Source: Pseudacidovorax intermedius
GTDB taxonomy: Bacteria; Pseudomonadota; Gammaproteobacteria; Burkholderiales; Burkholderiaceae_C
Assembly (NCBI RefSeq): GCF_001476815.1
Contig: NZ_LDSL01000128.1
Coordinates: 1-42,403 of the forward strand
Direction of reading: 5' to 3'
Length of the DNA: 42,403 nt
In this document: positions 1 to 8,949 of the stretch, piece after piece
How positions within the stretch are numbered: the first letter of the stretch is position 1
Layout of the letters: the number at the start of each line of letters is the position of its first letter
The notes under the pieces: model-generated
Seen by the model: the letters and a program-made list of their open reading frames with translations, nothing else
Databases searched by the model: none
What the model was told of the DNA's origin: nothing
Made by a program: the position numbers and the translations under genes

Positions 1-2171
1 TTCTCGCCGCCATGCTCGCGGGCGATGGCCTGCGCGATGTGCAGGCCCAGCCCCAGCCCGCCCTTGTTGCGGACATTGGGCTGGGCCGCGCGCTTGAAGG
101 CGCTGAAGAGGTCGGCCGCCACCTCGGGCGGGATGGCCGGCGCCCTGTTCAGCACCTCGAAGCGCACCCGCTCGCCCAGGTCCGCGAGGCGCACCGTCAC
201 CGGCTCGCCGGGCAGGCCGTGGTGGCGCGCATTGCTCAGCAGGTTGCCGAAGAGCTGCGCCATGCGGTCGGGGTCGGCCTGCATGGGCAGGTGCTCAGGC
301 ATGTCCTTCAGCAGGCGCACGCCGGGGTAGGCGACCACGGCCTCGTCGAGCAGGTCGTCGAGGATGCGGGCCAGGTCCACCGGCACGCGGCGGATCTGCA
401 GGCCCAGGTCGGCCTGCAGCCGCGAGGCGTCGAGCACCTGCGAGATGAGCCGCGCCATGCGCGTGCTGGACGACTGGATGCGCTGGCCGAGGCGGGCGCT
501 GGGCCCGGCGCCGTCGGTCCCGGCGGCATCGCCGCCGCGCTCCAGCACGCGCGCGGCCATGGCGATGGACTGCAGCGGATCGCGCAGGTCGTGGCCCAGC
601 ATGGCCAGCAGCTGCGTGCGGGCGCGGTGCATCTCGGCCAGCCGGTGCGAATGGGCGCGCGTGAGTTCGTCCAGCAGCTGGCGCGCCAGGTTCTGCTCGA
701 AGGCGCTCCAGGGCACGCTGATGCCGCGCACCTCCTGCTTCCACAGGTCGAAGGAGCCGCGCGGCGTGAGGCGCGGGCCGTTGGGGCCGGTGGCGTAGTC
801 CTTGTCGGGCTTGCCGCCCCAGTGGATGGTCTCGATCTGCTCCTTGCGCAGCATCAGCAGCCAGCCGCCCTGCACCGGATCGAAGCGCAGGCCCAGCAGG
901 CCGCACCAGGGCGCGGTGACGGGCATGGGCGGCGGCAGCACCTGCTTCATGGCCTGGCTGACGACCAGGTCGCGCTCGGCCAGCTGGGCGCGCTGCAGGC
1001 TCTGCACCAGGCCGGCGGCGATCTCGTGCGGCAGCTCGCCGTGCACCACCAGCTTGCCTTCCTGCGCCAGCACCACGGCCTGGGCGTCGAAAGCGCGGGC
1101 GATGGGCTCGGCCAGGGGCGCGAGCGCGGCCAGCAGCTCGTCGCCATGCAGCGCCGCCTCGATCACCTGGGCGCGCAGCTGGGCGGCCATTTCGGCGGCG
1201 CGGGCGCGCTGGCGGGCCAGCAGGCTCTGCACGTTGGCGGCCAGCACCTGGGCCAGCACGTCGCAGGCCATGCGCACCGCATAGGCCACGTGGCGCGGTG
1301 CCCGGTGGTGGCAGGCGATCATGCCCCACAGTTCGCCCTCGACCACGATGGAGATGCTCATCGAGGCCGCCACGCCCATGTTGCGCAGGTATTCCAGATG
1401 GATGGGCGAGACGCTGCGCAGCACGCAATGGCTCATGTCGAGCGGCGCGTCCCGGTGGCCGACGCCGAGCACGGGCACGGGCGCCGCATTCACGTCGGCG
1501 ATCAGCCGCAGCGTGTTGACGAGGTAGAGCCGGCGCGCCTGGGCGGGGATGTCGCTGGCCGGGTAGCGCCGGCCGGCGAAGGGCTCCAGCGCCGCGTGCC
1601 GGTCTTCGGCCACCACCTCGCCGCTGCCGTCGTGCAGGAAGCGGTAGGCCATCACGCGGTCGAAGCCGGTGAGCTCGCGCACGGCGGTGGCGGCGGTCTG
1701 CAGCAGGCTGTCGACGTCGGGCTGGCGCTTGAGGCGGTCGATGGCGCGGTGGGCGCGCAGGGCGTATTCGCTGACCTGGGGCTCGTCGCGGTCGCGCAGT
1801 TCCAGCTCGAGCACGACGGTGTCGCCGCTGCGGTGCACCAGCAGGTCGGCCGGGCGGTCGCCGCAGCGCACCTCCTGCTGGATGGACAGCTGCGGATCGG
1901 GGTTGCGCAGGCCGGCGGACAGGGCCTCGCCCAGCGCCGGGAGGGCGGCAGCCCAGCCGTCGGCGGCGGGCTCGCCCAGGGCGGGCAGGCCGCTGCCGAG
2001 GATCTGCGCCGCGTTGGCGCTGCCGTACACGAGCCGCCGTCCGGCATCGAAGGCCAGCAGCAGGCCGTGCGACTGGATGGCGCCCGGAATGTGGATCGGC
2101 TCGCGGTCGCAGTTGTCCAGGGTGACGGGCGGCGCGGCCGGGGCGCCGGGGATGGCTGAAGGGGCGGTCAC
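1..2171 (-). CDS. bphP: Bacteriophytochrome histidine kinase, 3' end beyond the window
   Basis: Red/far-red photosensor kinase that binds biliverdin. The open frame runs from a GTG at 2171 to the window edge, 723 codons without a stop. The N-terminal PAS part carries CDREPIHIPGAIQSHG with the likely chromophore-binding Cys21. The GAF part has PASDIPAQARRLY and the phytochrome signature RSVSPIHLEYL followed by WGMIACHH. A PHY region comes next, then a HisKA box (LGHDLRDPLQ, His527) and a HATPase domain whose GLGLGLHIAQAIAREHG lies near the window edge. The GTG start overlaps the stop of the upstream hybrid kinase by 4 bases (GTGA), so the two are probably translationally coupled and may form one light-response pathway. 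No heme oxygenase gene is visible nearby. Domain identity is very sure; the output is unknown. Confidence 0.93.
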   Translation of the reverse strand, partial: MTAPSAIPGAPAAPPVTLDNCDREPIHIPGAIQSHGLLLAFDAGRRLVYGSANAAQILGSGLPALGEPAADGWAAALPALGEALSAGLRNPDPQLSIQQEVRCGDRPADLLVHRSGDTVVLELELRDRDEPQVSEYALRAHRAIDRLKRQPDVDSLLQTAATAVRELTGFDRVMAYRFLHDGSGEVVAEDRHAALEPFAGRRYPASDIPAQARRLYLVNTLRLIADVNAAPVPVLGVGHRDAPLDMSHCVLRSVSPIHLEYLRNMGVAASMSISIVVEGELWGMIACHHRAPRHVAYAVRMACDVLAQVLAANVQSLLARQRARAAEMAAQLRAQVIEAALHGDELLAALAPLAEPIARAFDAQAVVLAQEGKLVVHGELPHEIAAGLVQSLQRAQLAERDLVVSQAMKQVLPPPMPVTAPWCGLLGLRFDPVQGGWLLMLRKEQIETIHWGGKPDKDYATGPNGPRLTPRGSFDLWKQEVRGISVPWSAFEQNLARQLLDELTRAHSHRLAEMHRARTQLLAMLGHDLRDPLQSIAMAARVLERGGDAAGTDGAGPSARLGQRIQSSSTRMARLISQVLDASRLQADLGLQIRRVPVDLARILDDLLDEAVVAYPGVRLLKDMPEHLPMQADPDRMAQLFGNLLSNARHHGLPGEPVTVRLADLGERVRFEVLNRAPAIPPEVAADLFSAFKRAAQPNVRNKGGLGLGLHIAQAIAREHGGE

Positions 2172-4660
2172 GGCGAAGCGGCGTCTTGTTCTGTGGGTGG
2201 GGGCGGCGCCTGCGCGGCGGCGGCGTCCAGGGCCTCGCGCACGCGCGCGGCCAGCTGGTCGATGGTAAAGGGCTTGCCGAGCAGCAGCACGCCCTGGTCG
2301 AGCACGCCGTTGTGGGCCATCACGTCCTGCGCGTAGCCGGTGGTGAACAGGACGGGCAGGCCGGGGCGGCGGCGCAGCACCTCGTCGGCCAGGCGCCGGC
2401 CGTTCATGTCGGGCATGAGCACGTCGGTGAAGAGCAGCTGGATGTCGAGCCGCTCCTCCAGCAGCCGCAGCGCACGCCGGGCGCCGTCGGCCTGCAGCAC
2501 GTCGTAGCCGAGCTCCTGAAGGGCATCGGCGGAGAACTGGCGCACGGCGGGCTCGTCGTCCACCACCAGCACGAGCATGCGCTCGCCGGGCCCGCGGACC
2601 TCGCCTGCCGCCGGCGGCGCCGATGGAAACGCCGCGGCGGGGGCGGGGGCGGCGGCGGTGGCGCGCGGCAGGTAGAGCCGCACGGTGGTGCCCTGCCCTG
2701 GCGTCGATTCCATGTCCACGTGGCCGCCCGACTGGCGCACGAAACCGTAGACCTGGCTCAGCCCCAGGCCGGTGCCGCGCCCCACGGCCTTGGTGGTGAA
2801 GAAGGGCTCGAAGGCGCGGGCCAGCACCTCGGGCGCCATGCCGGTGCCGCTGTCGGTGACGGCGATGCACACGAAGTCCCGCTGCGGCCCGGTCTGGCCG
2901 GCCGCCATGGGCAGCGCACCGGCAGGGACGTTGGCGGTGCGGATCAGCAGCCGGCCGCCCTCGGGCATGGCGTCGCGCGCATTGACGGCCAGGTTGAGCA
3001 CCACGTTCTCGAGCTGGTTGGGGTCGGCATGCGTGTGCCAGAGCTCGGGCGAGAGCGAGGTGTCCAGCCGGATGTCCGCCCCCAGTGAATGGCGCAGCAG
3101 GTCGGCCATGCCAGCCACCAGGCGGTTGACGTCCAGCGACTCGGGGCTGAGCTGCTGCTGGCGCGAGAAGGCCAGCAGGCGCTGGGTGAGCTGCGCCGCG
3201 CGGCGCGCGCTGTCCTTGGCCGACTCGACGTGGCGCAGCGCGCGCGGATCGTCGCCGACGAAGCGGCGGCCCAGCAGCTCCAGCGAGCCCATGACCACCG
3301 CCAGCATGTTGTTGAAGTCGTGCGCGATGCCGCCCGTGAGCTGGCCCACGGCCTCCATCTTCTGCGACTGGCGCAGGGCTTCCTGGGCCTTCAGGCGCTC
3401 GGCGACTTCCTGCTCCACACGCCGCTCCAGCGTCTGGTTGAGGTCGCGCAGGGCGATCTCGGCGCGGCGGCGCTCGGTCACGTCCTGGAACAGCACGGCC
3501 ACCTGCCGGCTCTCGGGCGGCTCGACGCGGAAGGCCGACAGCTCCAGGTGGCGGCCGGTGGCGACCAGCTCGCGCTCGAAGCGCACCGGCCGGCCGCTCT
3601 GCAGCACCTCGCGGTAGATGGCGACCCAGCCCTCGGCTTCGTCCGGCACCATGTCGCGCACCTTCTGGCCGACCACGTCGCGGATGCCAGCGTTGGCCGC
3701 GTAGGCCGGGTTGGCCAGCACGTGCACGTAGTCGCTCAGGGGGCCGTGCGGGCCGTCGATGAATTCGATGACGCAGAAGCCCTCGTCCATCAGCTCGAAC
3801 AGCGTGCGGAAGCGGTTCTCGCTGATGCGCAGCGCGGCCTCGACGCCCTTGCGCTCGGTCAGGTCGAGCATGGCGCCGATCATGCGCAGCGCCTGGCCGT
3901 CGGGCCCGCGCAGCACGGTGCCGCGGTCGAACACGTGGGCATAGCTGCCGTCGGCCCGGCGGAAACGGTATTCGTCCGACCAGGTCAGGCCGCCGCCCAG
4001 GATGACCGAGTGGATGCCCTGGTCGATGCGTCGGCGGTCGTCGGGATGGATCTGCGCCAGCCACCAGTCGGCGTCGCTGTCGATGCGGGCATGGCCGAAA
4101 AGGCGGCTGAGGGCCTGGCTCCAGGTGACGTGGCCGTCGGCCAGGCGCCAGTCCCAGATGGCGTCGTTGGTGGCGAGCGCGGCCAGGCGGTAGCGTTCCT
4201 CGATCTCGCGCTGGGCGGGCGGCTGGCGCTGCACCTCGTCCTCGGGCCGGCGCTGCGGGTCCAGCAGGTGCGTGGCGTCCTGCGCGATCATGCAGTGGCC
4301 GCAGACCCGGCCGTCGGCGTCCAGCAGCGGGCGCAGCCGCAGGTCGCAGGTGCGCCAGCCGCCGGCCGCGGCATCGGGCACGGTGGCCACGGCGGTGGTG
4401 GCGCGCTGGCCGCCCAGGGCCGTGCGCCAGGCCTGGCGCCACGGTTCGGCGAAGGCCACGTCGCGCAGGGCCAGCACCTCGCCGCCCAGTTCGGGCGGCT
4501 GCGCATACAGCGGCGCCAGGCCGTGGCGGGCGGAACGGTTGAGCGCGATCCAGCGGCCCTGCAGGTCGACCGCCTGCACCATCGCGTCCGAGCCTTCGAG
4601 GATGGCGGCGAACATCGCCTCCTGGTCCGGCGCCTGAAACAGCGGGACAGCGTCGTTCAT
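2168..4660 (-). CDS. Hybrid sensor histidine kinase with three PAS domains and a C-terminal receiver
   Basis: Predicted soluble multi-PAS hybrid kinase of 830 aa. I chose the ATG at 4660 (MNDAVPLF) because an AGGAGG lies 12 bases upstream; the frame also stays open up to 4735. Order: PAS at about 15-130, PAS/PAC at about 155-280 (WDWRLADGHVTWSQALSRLFG), PAS at about 285-410, HisKA with GGIAHDFNNML (His447), HATPase with N-box NLAVNARDAM and GTGLGLSQVYGF, then a receiver with LVVDDEP, phospho-acceptor Asp746 (FTDVLMPDMNG) and KPF. No membrane segment is seen, so sensing is probably cytoplasmic. Its stop overlaps the GTG of the phytochrome gene, which suggests a shared pathway in which the receiver could take phosphate from either kinase. 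That partnership is inference. Confidence 0.92.
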   Translation of the reverse strand: MNDAVPLFQAPDQEAMFAAILEGSDAMVQAVDLQGRWIALNRSARHGLAPLYAQPPELGGEVLALRDVAFAEPWRQAWRTALGGQRATTAVATVPDAAAGGWRTCDLRLRPLLDADGRVCGHCMIAQDATHLLDPQRRPEDEVQRQPPAQREIEERYRLAALATNDAIWDWRLADGHVTWSQALSRLFGHARIDSDADWWLAQIHPDDRRRIDQGIHSVILGGGLTWSDEYRFRRADGSYAHVFDRGTVLRGPDGQALRMIGAMLDLTERKGVEAALRISENRFRTLFELMDEGFCVIEFIDGPHGPLSDYVHVLANPAYAANAGIRDVVGQKVRDMVPDEAEGWVAIYREVLQSGRPVRFERELVATGRHLELSAFRVEPPESRQVAVLFQDVTERRRAEIALRDLNQTLERRVEQEVAERLKAQEALRQSQKMEAVGQLTGGIAHDFNNMLAVVMGSLELLGRRFVGDDPRALRHVESAKDSARRAAQLTQRLLAFSRQQQLSPESLDVNRLVAGMADLLRHSLGADIRLDTSLSPELWHTHADPNQLENVVLNLAVNARDAMPEGGRLLIRTANVPAGALPMAAGQTGPQRDFVCIAVTDSGTGMAPEVLARAFEPFFTTKAVGRGTGLGLSQVYGFVRQSGGHVDMESTPGQGTTVRLYLPRATAAAPAPAAAFPSAPPAAGEVRGPGERMLVLVVDDEPAVRQFSADALQELGYDVLQADGARRALRLLEERLDIQLLFTDVLMPDMNGRRLADEVLRRRPGLPVLFTTGYAQDVMAHNGVLDQGVLLLGKPFTIDQLAARVREALDAAAAQAPPPPTEQDAASP

Positions 4661-4871
4661 GAAAAGCGGCGCCCTCCTGTGCGGCGGCGAGGCGCCAGGC
4701 CGGCGGCGTGGCGGTGGCACAGGGGCATGGGGCAAGGACGGGCGGGCATCGGGCGGCGACCGATGATCACCGAAGACGGCGATTTTTGTCGGCGCCAGTT
4801 AACAATTTTGTGGGACGGCAACCCGTCCCGCGCCGCGCGCCCTCGGGGCGCCGCGTGCGGGCGCCGGACCG

Positions 4872-5216
4872 TCAGGCGCCCGGCCTGGCACCGGCCATGA
4901 TCACGGCCATGCCGGCCAGGCAAAGCCCCACGCCGATCAGATCGGTGGCGCTCGGCACCACCCGGTCGACGGCCCAGAGCCAGAGGATCGCCACCGCGAC
5001 GTAGACCCCGCCGTAGGCCGCGTAGACGCGCCCCGCACCCGTGGGATGCAGCGTCAGCAGCCAGGCGAAGAGCGACAGGCTCAGCGCCGCCGGCACCAGA
5101 AGCCAGGCCGAACGGCCCTGCCGCAGCCAGAGGTAGGGCAGGTAGCAGCCCACGATCTCGGCCAGCGCCGTGAGCAGGAACAGGCCGAAGGTCTTGAGCA
5201 GGTCCACGGGCGGCAT
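4872..5216 (-). CDS. ynfA: YnfA/UPF0060 family small membrane protein
   Basis: Small inner-membrane protein of 114 aa related to the drug/metabolite transporter fold; the physiological substrate is not established for the family. Hydrophobic stretches alternate with short loops, in line with four membrane helices: [27 protein letters not shown] near the N-terminus, then [38 protein letters not shown] and [18 protein letters not shown]. Length is typical. I chose the ATG at 5216 because it places the start just before the conserved first helix. An in-frame ATG at 5285 would add a basic 23-residue tail that lacks family character. No strong ribosome binding site is visible at either start. It is transcribed away from the nuclease gene. 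Confidence 0.88.
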   Translation of the reverse strand: MPPVDLLKTFGLFLLTALAEIVGCYLPYLWLRQGRSAWLLVPAALSLSLFAWLLTLHPTGAGRVYAAYGGVYVAVAILWLWAVDRVVPSATDLIGVGLCLAGMAVIMAGARPGA

Positions 5217-5375
5217 TGTGCGCGTGCCGCGCTTCGGCCCGCGCAGCGGCGGACCGGTGCGGCGACCCTCCGAATGGCGGTACATGCGGTCTTTCTGGCA
5301 TGCCGCCACGGTGCCGCGTAACACTCTATGAACTAGGTCAATCAAGGTGAACTGATCGTTAGACTCGCCGCCCTC

Positions 5376-6269
5376 ATGGCGATCCACGACCGACTGCAGC
5401 TGCGCATCCCTCCCGCATTTCCGCTTCTTCTCCGCCGCGTTCCCGGCGCCGTCCTGGCCGTGGCATTGGCCGCCGCGCTTGCGGCCTGCGGCCCCTTGCA
5501 CGGCAGCGACCGGCGGGCCGTCGCGACACCCCGGCCTTCCGCCGTGGCCGAGGCCGCCACCGCCCGTTCCCCCGCGCCTGCGCCGGCGCCCGCCGCCGCC
5601 ACGGCGGGCACCGGCTTCGCCGCCTGCCCCCAGTTCTTCGTCGGCGGCCGCGCGCCGGCCGTCGCGGTGGCGGGGCGGCTGCGCGAACTGTGCTTCGACG
5701 GTTTCGCGGTGCTGCATTCCGGCGAGAGCCGCACGCCGGTCTATGTGGCCGAGCGGCTCAGCCGCCAGTCGCTGCAGCGGGCCCGCGGCATCGAACGGCA
5801 CGACCGCTTCTATGCCGACGCCCGCCTGCCCGCGGCCGAACGCGCGGACCTGACCGACTACCGGGGCTCCGGCTACGCACGCGGCCACATGGCACCGGCC
5901 GCCGACATGCCCACCGACGCGGCCATGGCCCAGTCCTTCAGCCTGGCCAACATGGTCCCGCAGGACCCGCGGCAGAACAGCGGCCCCTGGGCCAAGGTCG
6001 AGGAGGACACGCGCCGCTACGTGCAGCGGGCCAAGGGCGAGGTCTACGTCATCACCGGGCCGGTGTTCGCCGACCGCAAGGCCATCGGCCGCAACCAGGT
6101 GCGCGTGCCCACCCACCTGTTCAAGCTGGTCCACGACCCGGCCGCCGGCCGCACCTGGGTGCACTGGCAGCAGAACGCGCCCGATGCGCAGGTCAACAGG
6201 CCGCTGACCTATGCCGAGTTCCGCCAGTGGCTGAACCTGGACCTGCTGCCCGGCGCCGCCGTGCAATGA
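5376..6269 (+). CDS. DNA/RNA non-specific endonuclease, probable lipoprotein
   Basis: 297-aa member of the ββα-metal nuclease family (NucA, Serratia nuclease, EndoG). A basic, hydrophobic N-terminus ends in a lipobox (LAAC, Cys at about residue 38), so the enzyme is probably a lipoprotein acting in the periplasm or outside the cell. The catalytic segment [15 protein letters not shown] contains general-base His171; Asn of [25 protein letters not shown] would hold the metal. The usual DRGH is ARGH here, a variation that removes the Asp before Arg but keeps Arg-Gly-His. An Ala/Pro-rich linker of about 40 residues separates the lipobox from the nuclease domain. It is the only plus-strand gene between 1 and 8900 and converges on the second hybrid kinase. 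Confidence 0.9.
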   Translation: MAIHDRLQLRIPPAFPLLLRRVPGAVLAVALAAALAACGPLHGSDRRAVATPRPSAVAEAATARSPAPAPAPAAATAGTGFAACPQFFVGGRAPAVAVAGRLRELCFDGFAVLHSGESRTPVYVAERLSRQSLQRARGIERHDRFYADARLPAAERADLTDYRGSGYARGHMAPAADMPTDAAMAQSFSLANMVPQDPRQNSGPWAKVEEDTRRYVQRAKGEVYVITGPVFADRKAIGRNQVRVPTHLFKLVHDPAAGRTWVHWQQNAPDAQVNRPLTYAEFRQWLNLDLLPGAAVQ

Positions 6270-6341
6270 GGCTGCGCCGGGGCCCTGCGCCTTGGGGGGC
6301 ACGAGCGCGCCTGTTCCGACGCTGAGGTGGCCGGGGCCGGC

Positions 6342-8423
6342 TCAGCCGCCCACCATCGCCTGCACGCGGCGGCCGAATGCCTCCAGCCCGAACGGCTTGG
6401 TAAGCACCTGCATGCCGGCGGGCAGCGCGACGTCGCCGATCGCGGTGCCTTCCGCATAGCCGGTGACGAAGAGCACGCCCAGCCCCGGGAACAGCACCCG
6501 CGCCGCATCGGCCAGATGCCGGCCGTTCATGCCGCCGGGCAGGCCCACGTCCGTGACCAGAAGGCGGGGTCGCGGCAGGCCGGCCAGCCGTTTCATCGCC
6601 TCGGGCCCGTCGGCGGCTTCGAGCACGTCGAAGCCCATGGCGCGCAGCGCCTCCACCATGATGCCGCGCACGCCGGCCTCGTCGTCCACCACCACGACCG
6701 TGCCGGAGGCAGCGACCGCGCCGGCAGTCGCCGGCTCGGCCGCGCCGCTCTCGGCCACGGCCGCGCCCTGGTGGGCGGGCAGCAGCAAATGCACCGCGCT
6801 GCCCCGGCCCTGCACGGAGGCGATGTGCGCCACGCCGCCCGATTGCTGCGCGAAGCCGTAGACCATCGACAGGCCCAGCCCCGTGCCCAGGCCCAGCGGC
6901 TTGGTCGTGAAGAAAGGATCGAAGGCGCGCGCCACCACCTCCGGCGGCATGCCGCAGCCCGTGTCGCGCACGCAGATCGAGACGCGCGGACCATCCGACG
7001 GGGCGAGCCCCTCGGCCACCCGCGCGCCCGGCGCATGGTTGAGCGCTTCGATGACGAGCCGACCGCCGTCCGGCATGGCGTCGCGGGCATTGATGCACAG
7101 GTTGAGCAGCGCGCTTTCCAGCTGAGCCGGGTCGGCATAGACCGGCCACAGCGTCGGCGCCGAGCGCACCTCGAGCGCGATGGCCGGGCCGATGGTGCGC
7201 TGGATCAGGTCCTCGAAGTTGGCCACCAGCGCATGCACGTCCACCACACGCGGCTCCAGCGTCTGCTGGCGCGAGAAGGCCAGCAGCCGGTGGGTGAGCG
7301 CGGCGGCGCGCCGGGTGGCCGTCAGGCCCACCTCCACATAGCGGGCCGTGGCCGCGTCGGCCCCGGCGCGGCGCTTGAGCAGCTCGAGGCTGCCGGAAAC
7401 CGCGGCCAGCAGGTTGTTGAAGTCGTGCGCCAGGCCGGCCGTGAGCTGGCCCACGGCCTCCATCTTCTGGGCCTGATGCAGCGCGGCCTCGGAGGCGATG
7501 AGCTTGCGGGTGCGCTGCTGCACCTGCTCTTCCAGCGAGGCCGCGAGCTGGCGCAGCTCGTCCTCGGCACGGCGGCGCTCCACGGCCTGGCGGGTGCGGT
7601 GGGCGACTTCGCGCACCAGCGACATCTCTTCCTCGGTCCAGACCCGCGCCGTAGTATGGTTGAGGTAGAGCAGCGCGACCAGCCCGCCGTCCTCGCTCAC
7701 GGGCATGTTGACGACGGCCTGGGCGCTGATGGCGATGAGCGCGTCGGCGGTGTCGCGCGTGCGCGGGTCGGTCCGCGCATCGTCGAAGACCACCGTCTCG
7801 CCGCGCTTGAGGTCCTCGATGTAGCTGCCGTAGTCGCGAAAGTGCAGGGTGCCCGCCAGTGTGCGGATGCCGGGCGCGTTCCAGTCGCGCTCGATGGTGA
7901 TGGTCTCGGCCCGCTTGTCCACCGTGCCGTAGCCGGCCCGGCTCACGCCCAGCGCGCGGCCCAGGGCTTCGGCGGCGCGGTAGGCGATCTCGGCCGCGTC
8001 GGCGGCGCCGCCGTACAGGTCATGCCCAAGGAAATCGAACAGGGCGATGCGGTGCCGGGCCAGGCGCAGGTCGGTGATGTCCTGGTAGGTGCCGGCCACT
8101 TGCCGCCAGCCGGTGTCGGGCGGCGCGTCCACGCGATAGACCGTGAGCCGCAGCCAGGCCGTGCGGCCATCCGCGCGCATGACCTGGTGCTCGATGCAGG
8201 CACCCACGGCGGCCTGCGCCACCAGCCCGGCGATCCGGGCGCGGTCGTCGGGATGCACGGCCTCCAGCCACTGCGCCTGGTCGAACGGCCCTTCGCCACG
8301 CAGGCCGAGCTGACGCGCACCGCGAGGCGACACCGTCACCGCGCCGGTGCCGGAATGCCACGACCACAGGCCGGTGCCGGCCGCTTCGAGCGCAGCGCTC
8401 AACTCAGAGTGCTCAGGATCCAT
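6342..8423 (-). CDS. Hybrid sensor histidine kinase (PAS-GAF-HisKA-HATPase-REC)
   Basis: Predicted cytoplasmic hybrid kinase of 693 aa. The frame is open further upstream, but I chose the ATG at 8423 (MDPEHSELSAALEAAGTGLWSW) because it begins directly at the PAS fold. Order: PAS/PAC at about 1-125 (EAVHPDDRARI), GAF at about 130-300 (FRDYGSYIEDLKRGETVVFDD), a coiled linker, HisKA with GLAHDFNNLL (His333), HATPase with NLCINARDAM and GTGLGLSMVYGF, then a receiver with VVVVDDEAGVRG, Asp625 (VTDVGLPGGMNG) and KPF. Architecture is close to that of the hybrid kinase ending at 2168, especially from HisKA onward, so the two are probable paralogues. It is the last gene before the terminator and tRNA remnant at the island edge. 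Confidence 0.9.
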   Translation of the reverse strand: MDPEHSELSAALEAAGTGLWSWHSGTGAVTVSPRGARQLGLRGEGPFDQAQWLEAVHPDDRARIAGLVAQAAVGACIEHQVMRADGRTAWLRLTVYRVDAPPDTGWRQVAGTYQDITDLRLARHRIALFDFLGHDLYGGAADAAEIAYRAAEALGRALGVSRAGYGTVDKRAETITIERDWNAPGIRTLAGTLHFRDYGSYIEDLKRGETVVFDDARTDPRTRDTADALIAISAQAVVNMPVSEDGGLVALLYLNHTTARVWTEEEMSLVREVAHRTRQAVERRRAEDELRQLAASLEEQVQQRTRKLIASEAALHQAQKMEAVGQLTAGLAHDFNNLLAAVSGSLELLKRRAGADAATARYVEVGLTATRRAAALTHRLLAFSRQQTLEPRVVDVHALVANFEDLIQRTIGPAIALEVRSAPTLWPVYADPAQLESALLNLCINARDAMPDGGRLVIEALNHAPGARVAEGLAPSDGPRVSICVRDTGCGMPPEVVARAFDPFFTTKPLGLGTGLGLSMVYGFAQQSGGVAHIASVQGRGSAVHLLLPAHQGAAVAESGAAEPATAGAVAASGTVVVVDDEAGVRGIMVEALRAMGFDVLEAADGPEAMKRLAGLPRPRLLVTDVGLPGGMNGRHLADAARVLFPGLGVLFVTGYAEGTAIGDVALPAGMQVLTKPFGLEAFGRRVQAMVGG

Positions 8424-8530
8424 GGGCGCCGATGCTAGCCGTCGGCGACGGGAACGGGTGGCGTCACGCCCAGCCGCTTCGTCATCGGCAGCGGCGTGTG
8501 TGCGGCACCGCCCTTGCCACTGCGGCTCGA

Positions 8531-8562
8531 AAAACAAAAAGCCCGGCTCTTGCGCGTCGGGC
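8531..8562 (-). terminator. Intrinsic terminator, probably the original tRNA-Phe terminator
   Basis: Read on the minus strand, a 7-bp stem (8541-8547 with 8556-8562, one G·U pair) is followed by TTTTT and a second T run. It lies about 27 bases downstream of the tRNA-Phe 3'-end remnant. The terminator at 23861-23891 has the same orientation and sits just after the intact tRNA-Phe. Integration of an island between a tRNA and its terminator would produce this arrangement; that is inference. Confidence 0.7.
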
Positions 8563-8588
8563 CTGGTGTTCTGGGTGAACGGAAGAAA

Positions 8589-8613
8589 TTTGGTGGCTGC
8601 GGCGGAATCCGAA
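8589..8613. repeat. Candidate distal att site: degraded copy of the tRNA-Phe 3' end
   Basis: TTTGGTGGC, TG and GGCGGAATC, then GAA, occur in the same order as in the 3' end of tRNA-Phe at 23898-23922. There is one substitution, one missing C and one extra C. The orientation matches, giving an imperfect direct repeat about 15.3 kb apart. It is read as the displaced chromosomal tRNA end left by integration. The indels show it is old or chance-eroded, so the exact crossover point cannot be placed. Confidence 0.55.
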
Positions 8614-8884
8614 GATCTCGATAAAGCCACATCAGGACCATAGGTCCGGGATGCGACCACGCGCGCCACTGCATTTGCTACTGCAGGTCGCGCGCAAGGC
8701 CGCAACACCGAGTTCCCAGGCAAGCAACTGCCAGTCGCAATGCTGAGAGTACCTGCGTCGATCAACGCCGACCAAGGCCCGAGTCCGCAGGCCGTTTCGC
8801 CCCTGCCACAGGGCGCGACGAAGGCCTCAAAACCCACACCACCCATCGCTCACCTGCTTCGAGCATTTCCTGCGATCAGGGAAT
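8614..8884. other. Gene-free stretch at the left island edge
   Basis: Between the tRNA remnant and the toxin promoter I see no convincing gene. Open frames here are short or are upstream extensions of the toxin frame. Base composition is somewhat less GC-biased than in the core genes. Confidence 0.5.
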
Positions 8885-8914
8885 TTGACAGTTTTCCGCA
8901 TAGGAAAGTATCAT
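8885..8914 (+). promoter_or_regulatory. σ70-type promoter overlapping a palindromic operator for the higB-like operon
   Basis: TTGACA at 8885-8890 and TATCAT at 8909-8914 are separated by 18 bases. The spacer holds an inverted repeat, TTTCC (8893-8897), five bases, GGAAA (8903-8907). A palindrome inside the promoter is the expected layout for autorepression by a toxin-antitoxin complex. The promoter match is directly visible; repression by the downstream antitoxin is inferred from the family. Confidence 0.65.
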
Positions 8915-8949
8915 TCGACCAGACTGAAGGAAACAGTCATGATCCACCC

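Noticed and set aside
12-2159. A 715-codon open frame on the plus strand
   Set aside because: It is antisense to the phytochrome gene; its protein is low-complexity (rich in Gly, Ala, Gln, His, Arg) and shows no domain. High GC keeps the opposite frame open.
5311-5345. TTGACC and TAGAGT as a promoter for the ynfA-like gene
   Set aside because: Spacing between the two boxes is far too short, and no alternative −10 box is convincing.
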